Positions 26,684 through 35,493 of a stretch of DNA of 64,000 bases are shown piece after piece. The stretch comes from an uncultured Pelagibacteraceae bacterium (lineage in GTDB: Bacteria; Pseudomonadota; Alphaproteobacteria; Pelagibacterales; Pelagibacteraceae). Position 1 is the first letter of the stretch; each line of letters begins with the position of its first letter. The position numbers and the translations under genes were made by a program. The notes below the pieces were generated by a model, which saw only the letters and a list, made by a program, of their open reading frames with translations, searched no databases and was not told the DNA's origin. The DNA lies in the NCBI GenBank assembly GCA_902626725.1, contig CACOGI010000001.1, positions 1 through 64,000 on the forward strand, given 5' to 3'.

Positions 26684-28071
26684 ATTTGTTTTTTATATTT
26701 CATTATCATTTTTTTTATATTATCAAAAGATGTTCCACCGTATGATTTTTTTGAATTTACAGAATTCTTTAAATCGAACACTTTTAATACATCTTTGGTT
26801 AGTTTTGGCTCAATAGTTTTTAATTCAGCTAGATCTAATTCGTCTAGTCTTTTCCTCTTTTTTTCTGCTAAATTAACTATAGTAGCTGTTTTTTTATAAG
26901 CCTTTCTAAATGGCATTGAATGATTTTGGACTAGGTAATCAGCAAGATCTGTTGCAGTTATATAACCTGAATTTGCAAGTTCAAGCATCCGATTTTTATT
27001 TGGATTTAAATTTTTAAGAATCTCATCAAATATTTTTAAACAATTTATCAAGGTATCATTTGATCTAAAAACTATTTCTTTATCATCCTGAAGATCTTTA
27101 AAATATGATAATGGCAATCCCTTTAAAATTGTCAGCATTGAAAATAAATTGCCATAAGATGTTCCAGATTTTCCTCTTAAATATTCCAAAAGATCTGGGT
27201 TCTTTTTTTGAGGCATTATAGAAGAACCAGTTACTACTTTATCTGACAAACTTATCAAATTAAAACCATCAGAGTTCCAAATAATAAGTTCTTCAGCAAT
27301 TCTAGAAATATGCATAGCGCAAACGGATATGCTAAATAAAAAATCCAAAACAAAATCCCTATCAGAAATTGTATCTATAGAATTATTGGTTGGTGTTTTG
27401 AAACCTAGTTTTTTTGAAGTATAGTTTCTATCGATATTGAAAGATGTTCCTGTTAAGGCTACTGATCCTAGAGGATTTTCATTGAGATTATTTAGATTAA
27501 AAGAGAATCTTTTTTTATCCCTCTCAAACATTTCAATATATGCCATCAAATAGTGAGCAAAGGAAACGGCTTGTGCATTTTTAAGATGCGTAAAACCTGG
27601 CATGATAGTATTTATATTTTTTTCAGCTAATTTTAAGGAACTTTTAATTACTCTATCAATTATAGATATAATATCTTGTGTAGCAGATTTTATCCAAATT
27701 TTAAAATCAGTAATTACCTGGTCATTTCTAGACCTTGCGGTATGAATATATCCTGCTTCTTCTCCAATTATCTGAAAAAGTCTCTTTTCAATATTCATAT
27801 GTATATCCTCATATTTTATACTAAATTCAAATTTTTTTTTTGATATTTCTTTCTCTATTTTTTTAAGACCATAAATAATTTTATTTTTAATTTTAAAAGA
27901 AATTATTTTCTGTTTAAACAACATTTCCACATGAGCAATGGATCCAGCTATATCCTCTTTATAGAGCCTTTTATCAATATCAATAGAATTCCCAACTTTT
28001 TGAAAAAGCATAGAATGATTGTTTTTAATTCTAGTACCCCATATTGTCTGGTTGTTTTTATTTTTTGTCAT
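26680..28071 (-). CDS. argH: Argininosuccinate lyase
   Basis: Last step of arginine synthesis. It is 463 aa of the aspartase/fumarase superfamily, with HTARSRNDQV, GFTHLKNAQAVSFAHYL and the signature GSSIMPQKKNPDLLEYLRG that carries the catalytic Ser loop. First of the minus-strand genes argH-lipoprotein-lysA-plsC and divergent from the thioredoxin-like gene across 24 bp. Confidence 0.97.
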   Translation of the reverse strand: MTKNKNNQTIWGTRIKNNHSMLFQKVGNSIDIDKRLYKEDIAGSIAHVEMLFKQKIISFKIKNKIIYGLKKIEKEISKKKFEFSIKYEDIHMNIEKRLFQIIGEEAGYIHTARSRNDQVITDFKIWIKSATQDIISIIDRVIKSSLKLAEKNINTIMPGFTHLKNAQAVSFAHYLMAYIEMFERDKKRFSFNLNNLNENPLGSVALTGTSFNIDRNYTSKKLGFKTPTNNSIDTISDRDFVLDFLFSISVCAMHISRIAEELIIWNSDGFNLISLSDKVVTGSSIMPQKKNPDLLEYLRGKSGTSYGNLFSMLTILKGLPLSYFKDLQDDKEIVFRSNDTLINCLKIFDEILKNLNPNKNRMLELANSGYITATDLADYLVQNHSMPFRKAYKKTATIVNLAEKKRKRLDELDLAELKTIEPKLTKDVLKVFDLKNSVNSKKSYGGTSFDNIKKMIMKYKKQI

Positions 28072-28095
28072 GGTAATTAATTATACCTGTTTAAC

Positions 28096-28605
28096 ATGAG
28101 ATTTTTAATAATATTTATTTTTTTATTGTCTAATTCGATCGCAAATGAAATTACTGATATAAAAAATCTTATTATCAATAAAGAATTAAAGAAATACGAG
28201 AATTTATCATTTCTCGATGCTAAAAATAAACAGATTAATTTAAAAGATTATCGTGGAAATTTGATTATATTGAATTTTTGGGCCACTTGGTGTGCTCCAT
28301 GTAAAGAAGAAATGCCGTCATTAGATTCGTTACAAACAAATGAAAATTTAAAAAATTTGATAATATTTCCTATAAATATAGGTAAAGAGAGTTTTGATAA
28401 GTCTGCTAAATTTTTTAAAGAGTTAGAAATTGAAAATTTAGATATTTATTTTGATCCGCCAGTAACTTTAGCAAAGAAATTTGGACTAAGAGGTATCCCT
28501 ACAACAATTTTTTTTAATAAAGACGGTTTAGAATTTGCAAGAGTTATCGGTTCAATAAATTTTGAAGATGAAGAATTTATTGAATGGTTGCGTAGTTATA
28601 ATTAG
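28096..28605 (+). CDS. Exported thioredoxin-like protein (TlpA/ResA type)
   Basis: Thiol-disulfide reductant of the periplasm, often serving cytochrome maturation. It is 169 aa with a signal peptide (MRFLIIFIFLLSNSIA), a TlpA fold and the redox motif CAPC in NFWATWCAPCKEEMPSL, then the cis-Pro loop FGLRGIPTTIFF. A TlpA-like gene divergent from argH is a conserved alphaproteobacterial arrangement. Stop overlaps the convergent HIG1-type gene by 4 bp. Confidence 0.9.
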   Translation: MRFLIIFIFLLSNSIANEITDIKNLIINKELKKYENLSFLDAKNKQINLKDYRGNLIILNFWATWCAPCKEEMPSLDSLQTNENLKNLIIFPINIGKESFDKSAKFFKELEIENLDIYFDPPVTLAKKFGLRGIPTTIFFNKDGLEFARVIGSINFEDEEFIEWLRSYN

Positions 28606-28805
28606 TTCTTAAAAAAATATGCGAAACCAACAAGAGCTATTATAGCTATGAATTGTAATAAAACTCTTAATTGCATAAGTTTATTAGAATATTTTTTACT
28701 AGTGTCACCTCCTTTGAATAAGGTACCTATTCCTAAAATAAGAACCAATCCCACTGCAATTAATAAAATTATTGAGATAGTTTTAACGATTATTCCTGAA
28801 ATCAT
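28602..28805 (-). CDS. HIG1-type twin-transmembrane protein
   Basis: A 67-aa protein with two membrane helices separated by a short loop, GGDTSKKYSNKLMQLRVLLQ, which matches the (G)-x-x-KYSNKLM-x-x-R-x-x-x-Q signature of hypoxia-induced HIG1-domain proteins. Alphaproteobacterial members are linked to cytochrome oxidase. I start it at the ATG at 28805 (MISGIIVKTISI); the longer in-frame start at 28901 would overlap the divergent esterase gene. Confidence 0.8.
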   Translation of the reverse strand: MISGIIVKTISIILLIAVGLVLILGIGTLFKGGDTSKKYSNKLMQLRVLLQFIAIIALVGFAYFFKN

Positions 28806-28854
28806 AAAAGTATTGTAGGGTGTTTTAAAAATAAAAAAACATAAATCATGCACT

Positions 28855-29514
28855 ATGACATTTTGCCTTAACTCAACAATAATTAAACCAGATAATAGCA
28901 CTGAAATAAGGAATGCAATAATTATGCTCCACGGGTATGGAGGAGACGGAAAAGATATAAGTATGCTCTCTTTAAATTGGAAGAGACACCTGCCAAATAC
29001 TATTTTTATTTGTCCAGATGGACATGAAGCGTGCCCAATAAATCCATCAGGCTTTCAGTGGTTTGACCTAACTAAAGATGACCAGAAATACATTTTAGAA
29101 GAGTCAATTAAAGCTGAGGAAAAACTCAATCAATTTATTGATCAAATAAAAGATAATTTTAATTTGGAGAACGATAAAATTTGTTTGTTAGGATTTAGTC
29201 AGGGTTGTATGATGTCAATTAATTTAGGTCTCACTTCAGAAAAAGAGTATAGTTGTATAGTTGGTTTTTCTGGAAAAATAATAGACCAGGAAAATTTAAA
29301 AATAAGAAAAAAAGTTTCTACAGAAACGTTATTAATTCACGGTGATTTAGATCAGGTAGTACCCGCTAATTTTATGTTAGAGGCAAAAGATTTTCTAATA
29401 AGAAATAATGTAGAGATAGAGACACATCTAATAAAAGACTGCGATCATCATATTCCTATTGAAGCGTCAAGTATTGCATTGAATTATATTTTAAAAAAAT
29501 TTAATATTTCCTAA
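28855..29514 (+). CDS. Phospholipase/carboxylesterase family hydrolase
   Basis: Alpha/beta hydrolase of the carboxylesterase/acyl-protein thioesterase type, 219 aa. Early MLHGYGGDG forms the oxyanion region, the nucleophile Ser is in LLGFSQGCMMS, the acid in IHGDLDQVVP and the His in KDCDHHIPIE. No signal peptide, so cytoplasmic. Physiological substrate unknown. Divergent from the HIG1-type gene with 49 bp between them. Confidence 0.88.
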   Translation: MTFCLNSTIIKPDNSTEIRNAIIMLHGYGGDGKDISMLSLNWKRHLPNTIFICPDGHEACPINPSGFQWFDLTKDDQKYILEESIKAEEKLNQFIDQIKDNFNLENDKICLLGFSQGCMMSINLGLTSEKEYSCIVGFSGKIIDQENLKIRKKVSTETLLIHGDLDQVVPANFMLEAKDFLIRNNVEIETHLIKDCDHHIPIEASSIALNYILKKFNIS

Positions 29515-29553
29515 AGATTGAAAATTTTTTTTATTTAAGTTAAACTTTAATTT

Positions 29554-30123
29554 ATGAATAATTTTATTGAAAGCGATGTATCATTAGAAAAATGTCCAGC
29601 ATTAGTTCTAAATGCTGACTACAGACCATTAAGCTATTACCCTTTATCATTATGGTCATGGCAAGATACTGTAAAATCTGTATTTTTAGATAGAGTAATA
29701 ATAGTAAACACTTACGACCGAGTTGTAAGAAGCCCATCTTTTGATATGCAATTACCAAGTGTTATTGCATTGAAAGATTATATTGTGCCACAATCACAAC
29801 CAAGTTTTACAAGGTTTAATGTTTTTCTAAGAGATAAGTTCTCATGTCAGTACTGTGGCAGTGGAGAAGAGCTTACTTTCGATCATTTATTGCCACGATC
29901 TAAAGGAGGAGAAACTAATTGGGATAATGTTGTAACAGCATGTTCATCCTGTAATGTTAAAAAAGGTGGAAAGTTATTAAAAAAATCAGGAATGAAACTT
30001 TTTCAATACCCTTATAGACCTTCTACAGAGGATTTACATCGTAACGGAAAAAATTTTCCTCCAAATTATCTTCACAAAAGTTGGATGGATTATTTATATT
30101 GGGATGTCGAATTAGAAGCCTAA
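29554..30123 (+). CDS. HNH endonuclease-domain protein
   Basis: A 189-aa protein with a conserved N-terminal half (ALVLNADYRPLSYYPLSLWSWQ) and a zinc-bound HNH nuclease domain: CQYCG, then FDHLLPRSKGGETNWDNVV, then CSSCN. This whole-protein type is widespread as a single-copy chromosomal gene in alphaproteobacteria, so it is more likely a housekeeping or repair nuclease than a mobile homing enzyme; no intron or intein is nearby. Function not established. Confidence 0.85.
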   Translation: MNNFIESDVSLEKCPALVLNADYRPLSYYPLSLWSWQDTVKSVFLDRVIIVNTYDRVVRSPSFDMQLPSVIALKDYIVPQSQPSFTRFNVFLRDKFSCQYCGSGEELTFDHLLPRSKGGETNWDNVVTACSSCNVKKGGKLLKKSGMKLFQYPYRPSTEDLHRNGKNFPPNYLHKSWMDYLYWDVELEA

Positions 30124-30126
30124 AAC

Positions 30127-30657
30127 TTAAATTTTTTCTGAGATGTTTATCGCTATTTTGGAACCAGTCTTGATAATCTTATCCATTATAGAATAAAGAC
30201 CTTTTTTTGATGCGCCTTTTTCATAAGCAATGTCTTTATGATGTAATTCATCTTCTCTAAATTTTATAATTTTTTTTTTTAATTCTTTTTCTTCAGGCCC
30301 TAATTGATTTATTTGGTCTAAATAGTGTTTATCAATTACCTCTTCAACTGACGCAGTGCATAACATTGCAGCTTTTTTTCCTAAAATTGTTGATCCAAAA
30401 CCAAGACCAACACCTAATAAATCCCACAGAGGTAAAAGTTTTGTTGGTTTAATATTTCTTTTTTTAATTTCATTTTCAAAAAACTGACAGTGTTCTATTT
30501 CATGAACTTTCATATCTTCGATGGTTTTTTTTAAATTCTCATCTTTTACGATTGTATTAAGTGCTAATAATTGACCTTCATAAATTTTAACTGCCCCACG
30601 TTCTCCAGCATGATCAACTCTAATAAATTCCTCAATTTTATTATTTGTTTTTTTCAT
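30127..30657 (-). CDS. coq7: Demethoxyubiquinone hydroxylase Coq7
   Basis: Di-iron monooxygenase of late ubiquinone synthesis. It is 176 aa with a ferritin-like four-helix fold. Iron ligands are seen in RVDHAGERGAVKIYEGQ, VHEIEHCQFFE, ASVEEVIDKHY and REDELHHKDIA. The start overlaps the dsbB end by 17 bp. It complements ubiE and ubiB elsewhere in the window. Confidence 0.95.
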   Translation of the reverse strand: MKKTNNKIEEFIRVDHAGERGAVKIYEGQLLALNTIVKDENLKKTIEDMKVHEIEHCQFFENEIKKRNIKPTKLLPLWDLLGVGLGFGSTILGKKAAMLCTASVEEVIDKHYLDQINQLGPEEKELKKKIIKFREDELHHKDIAYEKGASKKGLYSIMDKIIKTGSKIAINISEKI

Positions 30658-31126
30658 ATGAATTATAAGTTTTTATTAGTAAATATGTTATAATTAAACT
30701 TATAAGTATATTAATACTTGTAAGAGATAACCCAAAAATCATAAATGTCACATCTTTACAACTTACAGTTCTTTGACTTAACGATTTTAATAATTCATCT
30801 TTGGAAATAATGCTTGCTCCATTTTTTAGTCCACAAACCGAAGATTCTTCGAAAAAACCTTGCTCAATACCAAAATGATATATTGAAATTAAAAAAGAGA
30901 ACACAAAGATCAATATCAATAATAGAATAATGAATTTTTCATCTTTCTTAAAAATATTATTGAATACTATTAAAATTATACTTAAAACATAAGGAATTCT
31001 CTCTATTAGACATAAATTACAAGGCTGATGTCCAAGAGCATATTCTATAAAATATGCAGAGATAATTGCTATTAAACTCAATATTAAAACAAGATTTAAA
31101 GTAGAGTTGACTTTTAAATTAAACAT
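30641..31126 (-). CDS. dsbB: Disulfide bond formation protein B family
   Basis: Quinone-linked inner-membrane oxidase that recharges DsbA. It is 161 aa with four membrane helices. The first redox pair is in GHQPCNLCLIERIPY and the second pair is formed by Cys in SSVCGLKNG and SQRTVSCKD. It overlaps coq7 downstream (17 bp) and the YqaA-like gene upstream (8 bp). The coq7-dsbB neighbourhood is common in alphaproteobacteria. Confidence 0.88.
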   Translation of the reverse strand: MFNLKVNSTLNLVLILSLIAIISAYFIEYALGHQPCNLCLIERIPYVLSIILIVFNNIFKKDEKFIILLLILIFVFSFLISIYHFGIEQGFFEESSVCGLKNGASIISKDELLKSLSQRTVSCKDVTFMIFGLSLTSINILISLIITYLLIKTYNSYEKNK

Positions 31127-31724
31127 AAAATTTAAAAATTACATAAATTAAAGTTATGATTACTAAGATTAATATACCAATAATTGTAAACGTCTTAGAT
31201 CCATGTTTTTCCATAAATTGTGTGAATAAATTACCAAATTTGTAAGATAAATAAGAAATGATAAAAAACCGTAATCCTCTCGATATTAAACTTATAAAGA
31301 TAAAAATTAAAATATTAAAACCGATTAGACCACTAGCAATGGTAAAAACTTTGTAAGGCAGAGGTGTAAATCCAGCAAGAAAAAGGATGCCTAACCAAGC
31401 ATAAAAACTGTCACTGCTTATTAGATTATCTTTGAGATTACTTAATTTATCTTCATAGCCATAAAAGTTCATTATTTGCATCCCAATATCAAAAAAGAAC
31501 GCTCCAAGCAAATATCCAAACACTCCTCCCAAAACAGAAAATATTGTTGCAATTAAAAAAATCTTAATGAAATCATTTTTTTTTGAAATTACCATGGGTA
31601 TTACCATTACATCTGGCGGGATTGGAAAAAATGAACTTTCTATAAATGAAACTATTGCTAAGTAATATTTAGAGCTTTTATGTGCTGCTAATTTTAAACA
31701 CTTTTTATATAGAGTATTAAACAT
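31119..31724 (-). CDS. DedA/YqaA-family membrane protein
   Basis: A 201-aa polytopic membrane protein of the SNARE-associated (DedA/VTT) family, YqaA branch. Conserved segments are ESSFFPIPPDVMVIPMVIS near the N-terminus and AGFTPLPYKVFTIASGLIG, separated by glycine-rich helices. DedA relatives act in lipid-carrier flipping; the role of YqaA-type proteins is not settled. First gene of the YqaA-dsbB-coq7 operon. Confidence 0.85.
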   Translation of the reverse strand: MFNTLYKKCLKLAAHKSSKYYLAIVSFIESSFFPIPPDVMVIPMVISKKNDFIKIFLIATIFSVLGGVFGYLLGAFFFDIGMQIMNFYGYEDKLSNLKDNLISSDSFYAWLGILFLAGFTPLPYKVFTIASGLIGFNILIFIFISLISRGLRFFIISYLSYKFGNLFTQFMEKHGSKTFTIIGILILVIITLIYVIFKFYV

Positions 31725-31783
31725 TTTTTGGTTTTAATATAATTTTAGTTCTTATACTATTTAATTAATTATTAAACAATTAA

Positions 31784-31868
31784 GGGCGAATGGCGGAACT
31801 GGTAGACGCGCACGACTCAAAATCGTGTTTCGCAAGAAGTGAGAGTTCGATTCTCTCTTCGCCCACCA
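31784..31868 (+). tRNA. tRNA-Leu (anticodon CAA)
   Basis: Acceptor stem GGGCGAA pairs with TTCGCCC (31858-31864), followed by discriminator A and an encoded CCA. The anticodon stem CACGA/TCGTG encloses loop CTCAAAA with anticodon CAA. A long variable arm (TTTCGCAAGAAGT) is typical of leucine tRNA and the T arm is GAGAG-TTCGATT-CTCTC. The downstream acyl-CoA synthetase starts 7 bp later. Confidence 0.97.
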
Positions 31869-31875
31869 AAAGATT

Positions 31876-33576
31876 ATGGAATTAAATAAGATTAATAGCT
31901 TAGTAGAACTTTTTTTTAAGAAGTATAATGACAAAAAAAAATTTACAAATCAGCCATTTTTAAAGTGGCTTAAAAATAATGAAAATGATTTTTTAACATG
32001 GGAAAAAGTTAGAAATAATATTTGTTTACTTTCTACATATTTAAATAAAAGTTTATCTAAAGGAGACAGATGTATCTTATTGTCTGAAAATCGACCAGAG
32101 TGGCTTATAGCAGACATAGCAATTATGAATGCGGGTGGAGTAACAGTTCCATTATTCACCACGTATTCATCGAAAGATTATGAGTATATAATAAATGATT
32201 GCAAACCAAAGATATGTATAGTTTCTAATGATATTCAGTTTAAAAAAATAAAAAAATTTATTTCTAACGATATAAAAATAATTTCATTCGAAAATTTTAA
32301 TCAAAAAATTGAAAGTATTGAAAATATTTTAGAACAAAATCTCAATGAAGAAACAATCAATATTTTCGAGAATTATAATAATAAAATAGCAAGAACAGAT
32401 CTTGCTTGTATTATTTATACATCAGGAACTACAGGCAACCCTAAAGGAGTGATGCTCAGTCATGGAGGTATCTTATCGAATTGTGAGGGTGCACAAGAAA
32501 TTTTAGATACATTAGTTAAAAATGAAAAACCAGTCTTTTTAACTTGGCTGCCCTTATCCCACTCATATGAACATACAGTTCAATACGTACAAATTTTACT
32601 TGGAGCAAAAATTTACTATGCTGAAAGTTTAGAAAAATTATTACCAAACATGGCTGTTGCACAACCAACTATAATGACAGCTGTTCCAAGATTTTATCAA
32701 AATTTATATAGTAAAATTTTTCTTAATTTTTCAAAACAAAAAGGCTTCAAAAAAAAAATGATAGAAAATACCATTTCATTGGGAATTAAAAATTTAAATA
32801 AAGAAAAATTAACCTTTAAAGAAAAAATCATTAACTTTTTTTGTGAGATTTTAGTAAGAAAAAAAATCAAAAACCAGTTTGGTGGAAAATTAAAAGCTTT
32901 CGTTTCTGGCGGCGGAGCTTTAGACCAAAAAATAGGTGAATTTTTGAACTCTATAGGTCTGCCAACTTTACAAGGATATGGCTTAACGGAAACCTCACCA
33001 GTTGTGAGCTGTAATATACCGGGAAAAATCAAGATAGAGACCGTTGGCCCACCATTTAAAACGAATGAGGTTAAAATTGCTGATGATGGAGAAATTTTAG
33101 TAAAGGGTGAAAATGTCATGCTAGGTTATTGGAACATGAAAAAAGAAACAGACGAGATTTTAAAAGATGGCTGGTTACATACTGGTGATATAGGAGAGAT
33201 AACTCAAGATGGAAATTTAAAAATAACCGATAGAAAGAAAGAAATAATAGTAAATCTTGGTGGTGATAATATTTCTCCATCAAAAATTGAAAATTTATTG
33301 TGTCTTAATGAAAAAATTAAACAAAGTTTTGTTTACGGGGATAAAAAAACTTACTTAGTAGCCCTAGTTGTAAGTGAAAGTGAGGAAAATAAAAAAGAAA
33401 TTGATTTTTATTTAGAAAATTTAAATAAAACTTTATCATTAGTTGAAAAAGTTAAAAAAATAAAAATAATTAAAGAAGAATTTACAATTGAAAATGGAAT
33501 GTTAACACCAACTTTGAAACTAAAAAGAAAAAAAATTTTAGAAAAATATAAAGAAGATTTAGAAAAACTTTATTAA
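31876..33576 (+). CDS. Long-chain acyl-CoA synthetase (AMP-forming)
   Basis: Activates fatty acids to acyl-CoA through an acyl-AMP intermediate. It is 566 aa of the ANL superfamily. The phosphate loop reads IIYTSGTTGNPKGVMLSHG, followed by LQGYGLTETSPVVSC, the GWLHTGDIGEI hinge region and the C-terminal catalytic Lys region (TPTLKLKRKKILEKY). It begins 7 bp after tRNA-Leu. Chain-length preference cannot be read from sequence. Confidence 0.92.
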   Translation: MELNKINSLVELFFKKYNDKKKFTNQPFLKWLKNNENDFLTWEKVRNNICLLSTYLNKSLSKGDRCILLSENRPEWLIADIAIMNAGGVTVPLFTTYSSKDYEYIINDCKPKICIVSNDIQFKKIKKFISNDIKIISFENFNQKIESIENILEQNLNEETINIFENYNNKIARTDLACIIYTSGTTGNPKGVMLSHGGILSNCEGAQEILDTLVKNEKPVFLTWLPLSHSYEHTVQYVQILLGAKIYYAESLEKLLPNMAVAQPTIMTAVPRFYQNLYSKIFLNFSKQKGFKKKMIENTISLGIKNLNKEKLTFKEKIINFFCEILVRKKIKNQFGGKLKAFVSGGGALDQKIGEFLNSIGLPTLQGYGLTETSPVVSCNIPGKIKIETVGPPFKTNEVKIADDGEILVKGENVMLGYWNMKKETDEILKDGWLHTGDIGEITQDGNLKITDRKKEIIVNLGGDNISPSKIENLLCLNEKIKQSFVYGDKKTYLVALVVSESEENKKEIDFYLENLNKTLSLVEKVKKIKIIKEEFTIENGMLTPTLKLKRKKILEKYKEDLEKLY

Positions 33577-33774
33577 TTAAATTTAAATATTTGATTATTA
33601 AGCGCATAAACATTAACTTTTTTACACTTTAAAAATAATAAAATATTATTTTATTCTAAATTTAATTTTGAAAATTTTTACTTTAATTAAAGAATTGACA
33701 TAACGTATATAAAAAAATAAAAATAAGTTAATAACGAATCATTTTGATTCGTTTAACTAAAAAGGGAGCTAAAG
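33577..33774. other. Intergenic region with promoter and leader hairpins
   Basis: 198 bp. An AT-only inverted repeat AATAAAAT/ATTTTATT (33637-33655) may end the acyl-CoA synthetase transcript. A TTGACA (33695-33700) lies ahead of an AT-rich stretch; the matching -10 is unclear (TAAAAA at 33718, or TATATA at 33706 with a different -35). A hairpin CGAATC-ATTTT-GATTCG (33735-33751) lies in the leader of the 25-aa basic protein gene. AAGGGAG at 33763-33769 is its ribosome binding site. No other gene seen. Confidence 0.4.
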
Positions 33775-33852
33775 ATGCCTAAAAGAAGAAAAAAAGCAAA
33801 GAAGGCTAAGAAAAAAGCTAAGAAAAAAGCTAAGAAAAGAAGAAGAAGATAA
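33775..33852 (+). CDS. 25-aa hyper-basic protein (Lys/Arg/Ala only after MP)
   Basis: Read directly: MPKRRKKAKKAKKKAKKKAK then KRRRR, stop TAA. Nineteen of 25 residues are Lys or Arg, four are Ala and none is acidic. The KKA-KKKA-KKKA periodicity resembles histone H1-like C-terminal tails. An unusually strong ribosome binding site (AAGGGAG), an upstream hairpin and a strong terminator right after it mark it as a separate, probably well-expressed transcription unit. Likely binds nucleic acid; DNA compaction or ribosome association are both guesses. Confidence 0.75.
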   Translation: MPKRRKKAKKAKKKAKKKAKKRRRR

Positions 33853-33873
33853 TAACTTAGTATTCTTTATTTA

Positions 33874-33916
33874 AAACGCTTCTCATAACGATTACGTGTG
33901 AGGAGCGTTTTTTTTT
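33874..33916. terminator. Strong intrinsic terminator, probably bidirectional
   Basis: ACGCTTCTCA (33876-33885) pairs with TGAGGAGCGT (33899-33908) over 10 bp with one G-T pair, flanked by A-run and T-run. Nine T follow on the plus strand. It closes the 25-aa basic protein unit; on the minus strand the shorter T-run after GCG could serve carD, whose stop lies at its edge. Confidence 0.85.
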
Positions 33917-34793
33917 ATTCATCTAATTGTTCAGTTTCATCAGAAATTGATTCCTCAGTTGTTGCCTTTGAGGGATCAATCTTTTCTTCTTTGATTTCAG
34001 TTTTATTTTGTGGATTTAAATTTCTTTTTAAAGCTTTGTCTAATTTTTTTTGTGTATCTTCTAATGATAAGTTAAGAATTATTTGAAATTCTGAAAGAAT
34101 CCTCTCATAAGCTTTTTCAAAAAGTTGTCTTTCCGAGTATGATTGATCAACCATTAAATCATCTCCTTTGTTAAGATCTCTCACAACTTCAGCTAATTCA
34201 TAAATTTTACCAGAAGATATTTTAGCTTCATATTCTTGAGCACGTCTACTCCACATAGACCTTTTAATTTTAGGTTTACTTTTCAGAATTGATATACATT
34301 TGTTAACTTGATTGATCGTAGCCAAAGGTCTTAGATGAGATTGTTTATTTACAGGTACCATACCATTAGCTTTATCTTTTTCAAAATTAATTACATATGT
34401 TTCAACATCTATTCCACCAATATTAATTTTTTTAAATTCAGATATTTGACCAACACCATGTTTAGGATATACAACGAAATCTTTAATTTTATATTCTCTT
34501 TTTTCTGTTTCCTGTTTTTTTACTTTTTTAATTTCTGGTTTAAGCTCACTAGTTTTTGGTATTCTTAAGTTTTCTTGTTTATTTTCTAATTTATTGATTT
34601 TTTTCTTGGAAGTTTTTTCACTTATTTTTGTGATTTTTTTACTTTTGTTTATTTTTTTAGTCTTGTTAGTTTTTAATTTAGTCTTAAGTTTTTTAGACTT
34701 AGCCTTGTCTTTAGATTTGACCTTTTTAATTTTTTTTTTAGATTTTGACTTAAAGGTTTTCTTTAAAATATTTTTCAAACTTATTTTGCTCAT
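33915..34793 (-). CDS. carD: CarD/CdnL-family transcription regulator with long lysine-rich N-terminus
   Basis: CarD/CdnL binds RNA polymerase beta and stabilises open complexes. From the ATG at 34793 ([12 protein letters not shown]) the protein is 292 aa, versus about 160-170 in most bacteria. Residues 1-70 contain 32 lysines and only three acidic residues. The CarD RNA-polymerase interaction domain begins near residue 100 ([15 protein letters not shown]), followed by the helical DNA-binding domain ([16 protein letters not shown] to LSEFQIIL) and an acidic tail. The start overlaps fdxA by 44 bp; an even longer in-frame ATG is at 34835. fdxA-carD order is typical. Confidence 0.88.
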   Translation of the reverse strand: MSKISLKNILKKTFKSKSKKKIKKVKSKDKAKSKKLKTKLKTNKTKKINKSKKITKISEKTSKKKINKLENKQENLRIPKTSELKPEIKKVKKQETEKREYKIKDFVVYPKHGVGQISEFKKINIGGIDVETYVINFEKDKANGMVPVNKQSHLRPLATINQVNKCISILKSKPKIKRSMWSRRAQEYEAKISSGKIYELAEVVRDLNKGDDLMVDQSYSERQLFEKAYERILSEFQIILNLSLEDTQKKLDKALKRNLNPQNKTEIKEEKIDPSKATTEESISDETEQLDE

Positions 34794-35076
34794 CTTTATA
34801 TTTTTTGTGATCCGAGGGTGGATCTTTTTTTTCACTTATATTAGGCCAGATCTCAGAATACTTTTTGTTGATTTCAAGCCATTTATCACTTTCAGGTTCT
34901 GTATCAGCCTTGATGGCATCAACAGGACATTCTGGTTCACAAACGCCACAATCTATACACTCATCCGGTTTAATTACAAGCATATTTTTACCTTCATAAA
35001 AACAATCAACTGGACAAACATCAACACAGTCCATTAATTTACACTTAATGCACTTTTCATTTACTATGTAGGTCAT
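34750..35076 (-). CDS. fdxA: 7Fe ferredoxin FdxA
   Basis: Electron carrier with one [3Fe-4S] and one [4Fe-4S] cluster. It is 108 aa. Cluster cysteines lie in [18 protein letters not shown] and [15 protein letters not shown]; the C-terminal part ([19 protein letters not shown]) is the standard FdxA extension. Its start shares a base with the stop of the TerB-like gene upstream. Confidence 0.95.
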   Translation of the reverse strand: MTYIVNEKCIKCKLMDCVDVCPVDCFYEGKNMLVIKPDECIDCGVCEPECPVDAIKADTEPESDKWLEINKKYSEIWPNISEKKDPPSDHKKYKDEQNKFEKYFKENL

Positions 35077-35489
35077 TATGAATTTTGTTTTTTTATTTTT
35101 TCTTTGATATCGCCCATTATCTTATTGTCAATATACAATAATCCACCAAGTCTTCTCATTAAGTTAGTTTCATACATATCTGCTTCTTTATTTGAGTAAA
35201 TAATTTTCCATAAAGCTTCTATTATTTTTATCTTTTTTATTTCATCCATATTTTTAACTTCTTTTGTAAAATCTAGGATTTGATTAGCGTTTTCCTCAAT
35301 AATCTTAGCTTCATTTATGATACTGTCTATGTTCTGGTTGTCTTCGCTTATTTTACTAAGAGTTTTTTTAATAATTTCTTCTTCGTGTTTTGAGAAATTT
35401 TCATCAATTTTTGCTGCATGAATTAGTAATGCAGCGATCTTAACTATATCTTTATTTTGGATTTTATTATTTTTTGATTTGAAAAACAT
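35076..35489 (-). CDS. TerB-like helical protein
   Basis: A 137-aa all-helical protein resembling the TerB (tellurite-resistance co-chaperone) family: [20 protein letters not shown] at the start and [20 protein letters not shown] later, each with the acidic residues of TerB repeats. No other ter genes are nearby, so resistance is not implied. Sandwiched between the helicase (4 bp) and fdxA (1 bp overlap). In many relatives an S4-domain RNA-binding gene takes this place. Confidence 0.7.
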   Translation of the reverse strand: MFFKSKNNKIQNKDIVKIAALLIHAAKIDENFSKHEEEIIKKTLSKISEDNQNIDSIINEAKIIEENANQILDFTKEVKNMDEIKKIKIIEALWKIIYSNKEADMYETNLMRRLGGLLYIDNKIMGDIKEKIKKQNS

Positions 35490-35493
35490 ATCT

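Noticed and set aside
28806..28901. Longer HIG1-type protein starting at 28901
   Set aside because: The extra 32 residues are antisense to the start of the esterase gene and the family begins at the ATG at 28805.
29554..30123. HNH protein as a homing endonuclease or defence nuclease
   Set aside because: It is a widespread single-copy chromosomal type with a conserved N-terminal region, and no intron, intein or defence partner is adjacent.
31784..31868. tRNA-Leu as an integration site
   Set aside because: No integrase, no repeated 3' tRNA fragment and no foreign-looking genes nearby; the same holds for tRNA-Arg at 38690-38766.
35076..35489. Tellurite-resistance system
   Set aside because: Only a TerB-like fold is present; terC, terD or terE are absent and the neighbours are housekeeping genes.
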